Source of the DNA: Acidisphaera sp. S103
Lineage (GTDB): Bacteria; Pseudomonadota; Alphaproteobacteria; Acetobacterales; Acetobacteraceae
DNA length: 54,192 nt
Direction: 5' to 3'
NCBI RefSeq assembly: GCF_009765975.1
Contig: NZ_LMUJ01000026.1
Location: 57,150 to 111,341 of the forward strand
The position numbers and the translations under genes were made by a program. The notes beneath the pieces are model-generated. The model did no database searches. It saw only the letters and a list, made by a program, of their open reading frames with translations, and was not told the origin of the DNA. Shown piece after piece: positions 8,382 through 15,774 of this stretch (the first letter of the stretch is position 1; the number at the start of each line of letters is the position of its first letter).

Positions 8382-9236
8382 ATGAGCAAGCAGCCATTCG
8401 ACTACACCGTCGCCGATTTCAATTATATCGAGCACGCCGACGGACCCCAGCGCCTGCGTCTTTTTATGCCGGTGGGAACAGGACCATTCCCTCTGATCGT
8501 GGACCTGCACGGCGGCGCCTGGAGCAATCAGGACCTCAAGGATTGCGAACCCCGCGACCTGGTGCTCGCCAAGGCGGGCTTCGCCGTCGCGGCGCTGAAT
8601 TTTCGGCACGCCGGGTCGGGCTACCCGACCTCACTGGTCGATATCAACTATGCCATCCGCTGGCTGAAGGCCCACGCCGGCAAGCTGGGGCTGCGCGCGG
8701 ACGCCGTCGGCCTGTCCGGCCAGAGCAGCGGCGGTCACCTCGCCATGCTGTCGGCGATGCGCCCGGCCGATCCCCGCTACACCGCCATCGCCTCGCCCGA
8801 CGGCGCCAAGGTGGACGCCACGGTGAAGGCCGTGGTCATGCAGTGGCCAGTGATCAACCCGCTATCGCGCTACCGCAACGCGGTGAAGCTGCGGGATTCC
8901 GGCAACCCGCCCGCCTGGGTCGGCGACATCCCCAGCCGCCACGACCTGTACTGGAAGACCGAGGCGGCCATGGAGGAAGGCAATCCCATGCTGCTGCTGG
9001 AACGCGGCGAGAAGGTGCAAATGCTGCCCGCGCTGTGGATCCAAGGCCGCCCCGACCCGACGCACGATTACCGCGACCCGGTAGGGACGTTTGACGGTAA
9101 CGAACCGGAACGATTTGCGCACAACTACCGCAAGGCCGGCGGAGACCTGGAATTGCTGTACATCGACAATGCCACGCGCGGGACGGAGACCTCCCACAAT
9201 CCCACAGCGGCGTTCTTCGCGCGCCATCTGACCTGA
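8382..9236 (+). CDS. Alpha/beta hydrolase (HSL/BD-FAE-like esterase)
   Basis: 284 residues from MSKQPFDYTVADFNY at 8382, preceded by GGGAGCG. The oxyanion-hole motif DLHGGAWSNQDL is near residue 42 and the nucleophile elbow GLSGQSSGGHLAML near 112. The histidine of the triad is probably in the C-terminal ETSHNPT stretch and the acid in GRPDPTHDY. The family hydrolyses carboxylic esters or acts as N-formylkynurenine-type deformylases. No neighbour clarifies the substrate. A strong GC-rich hairpin follows the stop. Confidence 0.85.
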   Translation: MSKQPFDYTVADFNYIEHADGPQRLRLFMPVGTGPFPLIVDLHGGAWSNQDLKDCEPRDLVLAKAGFAVAALNFRHAGSGYPTSLVDINYAIRWLKAHAGKLGLRADAVGLSGQSSGGHLAMLSAMRPADPRYTAIASPDGAKVDATVKAVVMQWPVINPLSRYRNAVKLRDSGNPPAWVGDIPSRHDLYWKTEAAMEEGNPMLLLERGEKVQMLPALWIQGRPDPTHDYRDPVGTFDGNEPERFAHNYRKAGGDLELLYIDNATRGTETSHNPTAAFFARHLT

Positions 9237-9250
9237 CGGCGCGCCACGTG

Positions 9251-9278
9251 CGGCGGGACCGTAGCAGCGGTCCCGCCG
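9251..9278 (+). terminator. Hairpin terminator candidate
   Basis: Perfect 11-bp stem CGGCGGGACCG / CGGTCCCGCCG with loop TAGCAG, 14 nt after the esterase stop. No T-tract follows, which is common in high-GC genomes, so intrinsic termination is plausible but not proven. Confidence 0.6.
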
Positions 9279-9295
9279 GCGGGTTACGGTTCGCA

Positions 9296-9307
9296 ACCAA
9301 ATTTGGT
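9296..9307. promoter_or_regulatory. 12-bp AT-rich palindrome, possible operator of the RND operon
   Basis: ACCAAATTTGGT is a perfect palindrome in an unusually AT-rich stretch (9290-9345) about 90 nt before the adaptor start. Its position between a terminator hairpin and the first efflux gene fits an operator for a metal- or drug-responsive repressor. No repressor gene is adjacent, so the regulator is unknown. Confidence 0.4.
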
Positions 9308-9392
9308 CGCAAATGAAGCGACATTTACCAAATGATAGGATAGAAGGCCGCGCAATTGCCCAGGCGCCCGGCGCCGATTGCGAGGTTTGTTC

Positions 9393-10718
9393 GTGGATCA
9401 GGATTCGCCCACCGAAGTCCAGATTCCGCCGACGCGGGTCGAACCCGCGCGCTCGTTCGGCCCACGCCTGCCACGCCCGTTGCAATTCCTGCTGGTCGGG
9501 ATCGCCCTCGCCCTTCTGGTAGCCGTATTCATCGGCGGACCTGCGGTATTGCATCTGTTCAGCCGATCCACACCGGTCCCAACGACCGAGGAAGCGCCCG
9601 CTCAGCCCGACCCAACTGCATTCAAGCCGACAGCCCGTCAGTGGGCGACCCTGAAAATCCAGACCGTGGAGGACCAGGCGTTCCAGCCGGTGGCGGAAAC
9701 CGACGGCCGGATCGCTCTTGATGACGATCTTGTGACGCCGGTCTTCTCCCCCTACAGCGGCCGCGTGACGCGCCTGATGGCCCGAGCGGGCGACACGGTC
9801 CAGCGAGGCGACCCGCTGTTCGCCATCCAGTCGACGGAACTGGCGCAGGCGCAGAACGACCTGATCACCGCTACGGCCGGGGTGAAGACGGCGAAAGCCC
9901 AGCTCAACCTGGCGGAAACCAACGAGAAGCGGCAGCACGCCCTCTATGCCGCCCAAGGGGCGGCGCTGAAGGATTGGCAGCAATCCCAGGTCGACCTTGC
10001 CACGGCGCAGGGCGGGATGAACAACGCCTTCATCGCCTTGGCCTCGGTGCGCAACCGCCTGCGGATCCTGGGCAGGAGTGAGGCCGACATCGCCGCCATC
10101 GCCGCCACCGCCGATCTGTCCACCCTAGATGCCGACAGTGTGGTAAGAGCACCGATCGGCGGCACGGTGGTGCAACGGCAGATCGGCCTGGGCCAGAACA
10201 TCATCAGTGCCTCGGCCGGCGCGACCAATCCCGTGTTCATGATCGGCGACGTCTCCAAGGTCTGGATGGTCGCCAACGCCCGGGAAGAAGACGCCCCGTA
10301 TCTGCACCTCGGCGATCCGGTCGAGGTCCGCGTCCTGGCCTACCCCGGACGCGTCTTCAAGGGCCGCCTGAACTACATCGCCGCCTCGCTGGACGCCGCC
10401 ACCCATCGCCTGCCGGTGCGCGCTGAGGTGGAGAACCCGCAGCAGACCCTGAAGCCTGAGATGTTCGCCAGCTTCCGCATCATCACCGGCGCCGAGGCCC
10501 AGCATCCGGCCGTGCCCCGTGATGCGGTGGTCTTCGAAGGCGACACCGCCCACGTCTGGGTCGCTGACGACACGGCAAAGACGCTCGCCATCCGCCCAAT
10601 CAAGCCAGGCCACACCCGCGACGACGGCACAACCGAGGTCCTCGACGGCCTGAAACCCGGCGACAAAATCGTGACCGCCGGCGCCGTCTTCATCGACCGG
10701 GCGGTGACCGGTGACTGA
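9393..10718 (+). CDS. RND efflux periplasmic adaptor (HlyD/CusB/CzcB-like membrane fusion protein)
   Basis: 441 residues from the GTG at 9393 (MDQDSPTEVQIPP), which has GAGG 7 nt upstream; a TTG at 9378 would add five residues. One N-terminal membrane anchor (FLLVGIALALLVAVFIG) precedes the periplasmic part: barrel-sandwich/lipoyl halves (SGRVTRLMARAGDTVQRGDP and later APIGGTVVQRQIGLGQNI), an alpha-hairpin with many Gln/Ala between them, then beta-barrel and membrane-proximal domains. It should bridge the RND pump at 11091 to an outer-membrane channel that is not encoded here. Its stop is followed by the 39-bp repeat array. Confidence 0.9.
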   Translation: MDQDSPTEVQIPPTRVEPARSFGPRLPRPLQFLLVGIALALLVAVFIGGPAVLHLFSRSTPVPTTEEAPAQPDPTAFKPTARQWATLKIQTVEDQAFQPVAETDGRIALDDDLVTPVFSPYSGRVTRLMARAGDTVQRGDPLFAIQSTELAQAQNDLITATAGVKTAKAQLNLAETNEKRQHALYAAQGAALKDWQQSQVDLATAQGGMNNAFIALASVRNRLRILGRSEADIAAIAATADLSTLDADSVVRAPIGGTVVQRQIGLGQNIISASAGATNPVFMIGDVSKVWMVANAREEDAPYLHLGDPVEVRVLAYPGRVFKGRLNYIAASLDAATHRLPVRAEVENPQQTLKPEMFASFRIITGAEAQHPAVPRDAVVFEGDTAHVWVADDTAKTLAIRPIKPGHTRDDGTTEVLDGLKPGDKIVTAGAVFIDRAVTGD

Positions 10719-11094
10719 TATCCGCCCTCGTCACGACGGACCACGGCTCACCAACCACCCCCCTCGTCGTCACGACGGACCACGGCTCACCAACCACCCC
10801 CTTCGTCGTCACGACGGACCACGGCCCACCATCCACCCCCCTCGTCGTCATGACGGACCACGGCTCACCAACCACCCCCTTCGTCGTCACGACGGACCAC
10901 GGCCCACCATCCACCCCCCTCGTCGTCACGACGGACAACGGCCCATCGTCCACCCCCCTCGTCGCCACGACGGACAACGGCCCGTCCACCACCACCACCA
11001 CCATCGTCATGGCGGGCGAAGGCCCGCCATCCACGCCTTCCTATGCCGATCCTGCACAAGGCATAGCCCGCCCCCCAACAGGCCCCACCCATGA
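10711..11094 (+). other. Open frame through the repeat array (His-rich, 127 codons), coding status uncertain
   Basis: A GTG at 10711 overlaps the adaptor stop (GTGACTGA), and the frame stays open through the whole 39-bp array to a TGA that overlaps the RND pump ATG (ATGA, 11091-11094). The product would be seven 13-residue repeats of the type RRHDGPRLTNHPP followed by VHHHHHHRHGG. The pump ATG has no visible ribosome site, so translation through this frame could couple adaptor and pump synthesis. A second forward frame and a reverse frame are also open over most of the array, so the opening may be an accident of repeat composition. Treat as a hypothesis. Confidence 0.25.
10729..11038 (+). repeat. 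39-bp tandem array (7 units) ending in an intact REP-like hairpin
   Basis: Units start at 10729, 10768, 10807, 10846, 10885, 10924 and 10963, exactly 39 bp apart, each opening with CGTCACGACGGA or a close variant. Units 2-3 and 4-5 are almost the same pair, implying a 78-bp duplication. After a 3-nt insertion the canonical hairpin starts at 11005: ATGGCGGGC, loop GAAG, GCCCGCCAT, then CCACGCCTT. Aligned over 33 positions, the units are clearly degenerate copies of that hairpin. The array lies between the adaptor and pump genes of one operon. Confidence 0.9.
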
Positions 11095-14000
11095 ACGGCC
11101 TGATCGCCCTCGCCCTGCGGCAACGCATCCTCATGCTCGTTTTGATGCTGACCGTGTTCGTCGGCGGTGGCGTCGCCTTCACCAAACTGAACATAGAAGC
11201 CTACCCCGACCCGGTACCCCCCCTGGTCGACATTATCGTCCAAAGCCCCGGCACATCAGCCGAGGAAATGGAACGCTACATGACCATTCCGGTCGAGATC
11301 CAGATGGCCGGCATCCCAAACCTGACCGCTATCAGAACGATATCACTGTTCGGCCTGTCCGACATAACTGTCCAGTTCAACTACAATTTTACCTATCAAC
11401 AAGCCGAACAATGGGTGATCAACCGCTTGTCGGCGCTGCCGCCAATGCCGAACAACGTGGTGCCGCAAATCTCCCCCGAAAGCCCGATCGGTGAGATCAT
11501 GCGATACCGCGTGGTCGGCCCGCCCGGTTATTCCGTGACCGACCTGAAAACGATCGAGGACTGGATGCTGGAACGGCGCTTCAAGGCCGTCCCCGGCGTG
11601 ATCGACGTCAACGGCTGGGGCGGCAAGACCAAAACCTATGAGGTCACGATCGACCAGCACAAGCTGACCGACTACGGGCTGACCGTGCCACAGGTCGTCG
11701 CCGCGCTGAACAACGCCAACATCAATGTCGGCGGCCAGACGGTGAATTTCGGCACCCAGGCCGCGGTGGTGCGCGGCATCGGCGTGATCCGCTCGCTGGA
11801 CGACATTCGCAATACCATGGTGTCGCAGAACAGCGGCTCTCCCGTGCTGGTGCGCGACGTCGCCACGGTCACCGTTGGCAACGTCCCACGGCTGGGAATC
11901 GCCGGACAAGACAACGACGACGATATCGTCCAGGGCATCGTTTTGATGCGGCGCGGCGCCGAAAGCCTGCCGACGATCAAGCGGGTGGAGGCGCTGATCA
12001 GCAGCATCAACCATTCCACCGTGCTGCCGCCCGGCGTACACATCGAAAAAATCTACGATCGTTCCGATCTGATCAACGTGACCACCCAAACGGTGCTGCA
12101 CAACATGCTGGCCGGCATCGTGCTGATCTTCATCGTGCAATGGCTGTTCCTCGGCAATCTGCGCGCCGCCTGTATCACCGCGGCGACGATCCCCTTCGCG
12201 CTCGCCTTCGCCATCGGCCTGCTGCTGCTCACCGGAGAATCCGCCAACCTGCTGTCGGTGGGGGCGATCGATTTCGGCCTGGTGGTCGACGCCACGGTGA
12301 TCCTGGTGGAGAACGTCGTCCGCCGCCTGGCGCAACCGCCCTCGGAACGATTCCTCCAATCCGTTTCGGTCCAAACCTCACGACCTGTCGCCGCTTTGCG
12401 CGGCAAGTTCGCGGTGATCGGCAACGCCGCGATCGAGGTGAACAAAAGCATCTTCTTCTCGGCCGCGATCATCATCGCCGGCTTCGTCCCGCTGTTCACC
12501 ATGAGCGGGATCGAGGGCCACATTTTCGGCCCGATGGCCCGCACCTACGCCTACGCCATCGCCGGCGGACTGATCGCTACCTTCACCGTGACGCCGGCGC
12601 TGTGCGCGGTGCTGCTGCGCGGCCGGGAAAGCGAGAAAGAAACCCTGCCGGTCCGCCTGCTGCATCGCACCTACGGACCAGTGGCCAGGTTCGCGCTCGC
12701 CAACCGCGTACTCACCCTGGGTGCTCTGGTGCTGTTGCTGCTGGGCGCCGGCCTCGCGATCCGGACACTTGGGCTGGAATTCCTGCCCAAGCTGGAAGAA
12801 GGCAATATGTGGATACGCGCGACGATGCCAACCTCGGTCTCGCTGGAGGACAGCAACGCCTACGTCAATCGCATGCGCGCGGTCATGCGATCCTACCCCG
12901 AGGTGGTTACCGTCGTGTCGCAGCACGGACGCCCCGACGACGGCACCGATGCCACCGGGTTCTTCAACGCCGAATTCTTCGTGCCGCTGAAGCCGTTCGA
13001 CACCTGGCCCGCCGGCGTCGACAAGGACAAGCTGACCGAACAGATGATGCAGCGGCTGCAGAGCGAATTCCCTGGCGTAGACTTCAATTTTTCTCAATAC
13101 ATCGAAGACAACGTCGAGGAGGCCGCCTCCGGCGTGAAAGGCGAGAACTCGGTCAAACTGTTCGGTGGCGATCTGGAAACGCTTGAAAAGACCGCAAACA
13201 AAATAAAAGACGTCATGGCGACCGTCCCCGGCATTACAGACCTCGGCGTCTTCGCTTCGCTCGGGCAGCCCACGGTTCGTATCGATATCGATCGCGCCCG
13301 AGCGGCGCGGTATGGGCTGGCGCCGGGCGATATCAATACGACGGTGCAAGCGGCGATCGGCGGGCAGCAGGCGGGAAACCTGTATGAAGACGGATCGGAC
13401 CGCAACTTTCCGATCATGGTCCGGCTGGCACCTGAATACCGGAAAAACCTCGATGCAATCCGCCACATCGTCGTCGGAGCGCCAAATCCGAACGGCAATG
13501 GCGTGGTGCCGATTCCCCTGACCGATGTGGCAACGATCCGCCTGACCTCCGGTGCATCGTTCATCTATCGCGAAGGGCAGGAACGCTACATTCCCATCAA
13601 GTTCAGCGTGCGCGGGCGAGACCTCGGCACCACCGTGCTGGAGGCACAGAAGAAAGTCGATGAAGCCGTCGTCATTCCCGGCGGCTATCACCTCGAATGG
13701 GTCGGCGAGTTCGGTAACCTGGAAGAAGCGATCGCCCGCCTGGAAATCGTTGTTCCGATCGCGATCCTGCTGATCTGCCTTCTGCTCTACATTAACTTCG
13801 GCTCGTTGCGCGACATGCTGCTGGCAGCGAGCGTGATCCCGATGGCGCTGATCGGCGGCATCTTCGCGCTGTACGTCACCGGCACCGCGTTCAGTGTGTC
13901 CGCCGCCATCGGGTTCGTCGCGCTGTTCGGCATCGCCGCGATGGACGGGATCATCGTCCTGACATCGTACAACGCAACAATCGACGCCGGCCTGCACCGC

Positions 14001-14261
14001 ACCGAAGCGATCCTGCGCACCTGCCGGGTCCAAATGCGCCCCGTGCTGATGACATGCGTGGTCGCCTGCGTCGGCCTACTGCCGGCTGCGATCTCGAACG
14101 GCATAGGCTCCCAGGTACAAAAACCTCTGGCGCTTGTGGTGGTAGGCGGCATCATGCTGGCCCCCGTGCTGATCCTGATTATCCTGCCCGTCCTGATCGA
14201 CACATTCTCCCGCCGCTCAGCAGCAGACGAGCCAACCCACGACCTGGAACCCGCAGCGTAA
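11091..14261 (+). CDS. RND efflux pump, CzcA/CusA (HME) family
   Basis: 1056 residues with the classic two-fold RND plan: TM1 (RILMLVLMLTVFVGG), a large periplasmic loop, TM2-TM6 near 340-520, a TM7 region near 545, a second periplasmic loop, and TM8-12 near 880-1040. TM4 carries AIDFGLVVDATVILVENVVRR with Asp394 and Asp400. The DFGxxVD pattern is typical of heavy-metal-efflux RND pumps (the last position is Ala where CzcA often has Gly). It exports cations or other substrates using proton motive force. Start MNGLIALALRQ fits the family but has no obvious ribosome site. The partner adaptor is upstream; no outer-membrane factor is present. Confidence 0.93.
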   Translation: MNGLIALALRQRILMLVLMLTVFVGGGVAFTKLNIEAYPDPVPPLVDIIVQSPGTSAEEMERYMTIPVEIQMAGIPNLTAIRTISLFGLSDITVQFNYNFTYQQAEQWVINRLSALPPMPNNVVPQISPESPIGEIMRYRVVGPPGYSVTDLKTIEDWMLERRFKAVPGVIDVNGWGGKTKTYEVTIDQHKLTDYGLTVPQVVAALNNANINVGGQTVNFGTQAAVVRGIGVIRSLDDIRNTMVSQNSGSPVLVRDVATVTVGNVPRLGIAGQDNDDDIVQGIVLMRRGAESLPTIKRVEALISSINHSTVLPPGVHIEKIYDRSDLINVTTQTVLHNMLAGIVLIFIVQWLFLGNLRAACITAATIPFALAFAIGLLLLTGESANLLSVGAIDFGLVVDATVILVENVVRRLAQPPSERFLQSVSVQTSRPVAALRGKFAVIGNAAIEVNKSIFFSAAIIIAGFVPLFTMSGIEGHIFGPMARTYAYAIAGGLIATFTVTPALCAVLLRGRESEKETLPVRLLHRTYGPVARFALANRVLTLGALVLLLLGAGLAIRTLGLEFLPKLEEGNMWIRATMPTSVSLEDSNAYVNRMRAVMRSYPEVVTVVSQHGRPDDGTDATGFFNAEFFVPLKPFDTWPAGVDKDKLTEQMMQRLQSEFPGVDFNFSQYIEDNVEEAASGVKGENSVKLFGGDLETLEKTANKIKDVMATVPGITDLGVFASLGQPTVRIDIDRARAARYGLAPGDINTTVQAAIGGQQAGNLYEDGSDRNFPIMVRLAPEYRKNLDAIRHIVVGAPNPNGNGVVPIPLTDVATIRLTSGASFIYREGQERYIPIKFSVRGRDLGTTVLEAQKKVDEAVVIPGGYHLEWVGEFGNLEEAIARLEIVVPIAILLICLLLYINFGSLRDMLLAASVIPMALIGGIFALYVTGTAFSVSAAIGFVALFGIAAMDGIIVLTSYNATIDAGLHRTEAILRTCRVQMRPVLMTCVVACVGLLPAAISNGIGSQVQKPLALVVVGGIMLAPVLILIILPVLIDTFSRRSAADEPTHDLEPAA

Positions 14262-14310
14262 CCGGATACCCACCCGCCGCCCGTTGGCCCCCCGCCGCCA
14301 CCTGACCCCC

Positions 14311-14341
14311 CGTCATACCGGCGAATGCCGGTATCCACGCC
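14311..14341 (+). repeat. REP-like hairpin element
   Basis: CGTC followed by ATACCGGC (14315-14322), loop GAAT, GCCGGTAT (14327-14334), then CCACGCC. The perfect 8-bp stem lies between the convergent RND pump and MFS exporter genes, where it could end transcription from both sides. Confidence 0.85.
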
Positions 14342-14379
14342 GTTCTTCCCGCCCACCACAACGAAAATCAGCCACCCCA

Positions 14380-15774
14380 TCACTCTTTCGGCGTCACCCG
14401 CACCCCAGCAACCCGAACCCGCGGACGTCGCAAGTCCAGCAGGATCAGCGCCGCCGGAATCATAGCCGCAATCCGGAACGTCGTCTGGAACGCCACCATG
14501 AACCCATCCGGACTGGATGCTCGCAGGCTTTGGAAAATCAGCATCAACACAGTCGCCCCAGTGACCGTGCCGATCGTCCGTGTCGCCATACCCAGCGCAC
14601 CCGCGACACCTCGGTTTCGCGCCGGAATGGTGGCGGTGACGATGTCGAAATACGCAACCTGGAACAGCCCGATCCCAAACCCCTGCACCAGCATCGACAT
14701 CACCAGGATCGGGATATCCGGCGTACTCCCGGACAGCGAAATCCCAAACAACCCGACGCCGCTCAACGCGGTGCCCACCAGCGCGATCACCCGAGGCTTC
14801 TGCCCCACCGCCAGCCGTCCCGCGATCGGCGCGGCAACGATCAGCCCGGCCGGCGACGCCGCCAGCACCAGGCCCGCCATCGGCAGCGTCAACCCCGGAA
14901 TACGAGCCAGGTAGAACGGCGCCAGCAGCATGATGGAGAACGCGGACAGATTGAGCAGCACATTGCTGAGGTTGATCACCGCAAAATCGGCGCTCCGGAA
15001 CGTTTTGAAGTCGATGATCGGCTTTGCCGCCCGATGCTCCTGCCGATAGAACAGCACGAACCCTACAATCGCCACCACCGCGAACACCACCGTCTCCGGA
15101 CCCGGCGGTCGCAACCGGTTCAACGCCAGCAGCATGAAACTCAGCGCCAACGCCAACAACGCGCCGCCCACCGCATCGAACGGCTCACGCTCCCCACGCG
15201 CCGGCCGAGGCAACGTCCACGCCAACAAAAATGCCACCGCCGCGATTGGCGCCCGGAAACTGAACACCGCGCTCCACCCGAAATGCTCCACCAGCGTTCC
15301 GAACACCGAAGGACCCAGCGCACTGCCGATACCGAACATCATCATGTAGCGCGCGAGCACCTGTGTGCGCTGTTCCTCGGGGAACAGGCTGATCGCCAGT
15401 GCCGGCCCGCAGGACAGGATCAACCCGGCGCCAACCCCCTGCGCCACTCGTGCCGCCAGCAGCACGCCATACGAAGGCGCTAACGCACAGCCAACGAAGG
15501 CGAGCGAGCTGACACCAGTGCCGAACAGAAACACGCGCCGGTACCCCAGCAAATCGCCCACCCGCCCGAAGCTCAGCATCAGCGACGTCTGGGTCAGCGT
15601 GTAACTGATGACGATCCACTGGATCATCGGGATCGGCAGCCCGAAATGCGCGACGATCGCCGGGAACCCGATATTCACCGCCGAGTCCAGCGGCACCACC
15701 AAAGTGCCCAGGCCAACGATCAGCAGCGGGATGATTGGATGTTTCAGGACGCTGCACCCCGCATGGCGCGCCAC
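14380..15774 (-). CDS. MFS multidrug exporter, DHA2 (EmrB/QacA-like)
   Basis: About 464 residues with some 13-14 hydrophobic segments. The first helix (LLIVGLGTLVVPLDSAVNIG) has the DSAVN sequence typical of DHA2 transporters. Loop 2-3 has GRVGDLLGYRRVF (motif A), and helix 5 has the motif C-like GSALGPSVFGTLVEHFGW. The start is uncertain: no ATG fits, a GTG at 15774 or a CTG at 15747 are the in-frame options before TM1. Either one overlaps the end of the dehydrogenase gene upstream, so translation is probably coupled. Predicted inner-membrane drug or metabolite exporter. Confidence 0.82.
   Translation of the reverse strand: MARHAGCSVLKHPIIPLLIVGLGTLVVPLDSAVNIGFPAIVAHFGLPIPMIQWIVISYTLTQTSLMLSFGRVGDLLGYRRVFLFGTGVSSLAFVGCALAPSYGVLLAARVAQGVGAGLILSCGPALAISLFPEEQRTQVLARYMMMFGIGSALGPSVFGTLVEHFGWSAVFSFRAPIAAVAFLLAWTLPRPARGEREPFDAVGGALLALALSFMLLALNRLRPPGPETVVFAVVAIVGFVLFYRQEHRAAKPIIDFKTFRSADFAVINLSNVLLNLSAFSIMLLAPFYLARIPGLTLPMAGLVLAASPAGLIVAAPIAGRLAVGQKPRVIALVGTALSGVGLFGISLSGSTPDIPILVMSMLVQGFGIGLFQVAYFDIVTATIPARNRGVAGALGMATRTIGTVTGATVLMLIFQSLRASSPDGFMVAFQTTFRIAAMIPAALILLDLRRPRVRVAGVRVTPKE

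Noticed and set aside
10729..11038. Possible CRISPR array
   Set aside because: Repeats are directly adjacent with no unique spacers, units drift gradually, and no cas genes are present; it is a tandem repeat of a hairpin element.
12378..14033. 551-codon reverse frame inside the RND pump gene
   Set aside because: Low-complexity Asp/Gly/Val/Arg composition and no start context; the forward CzcA-like protein explains the region fully.
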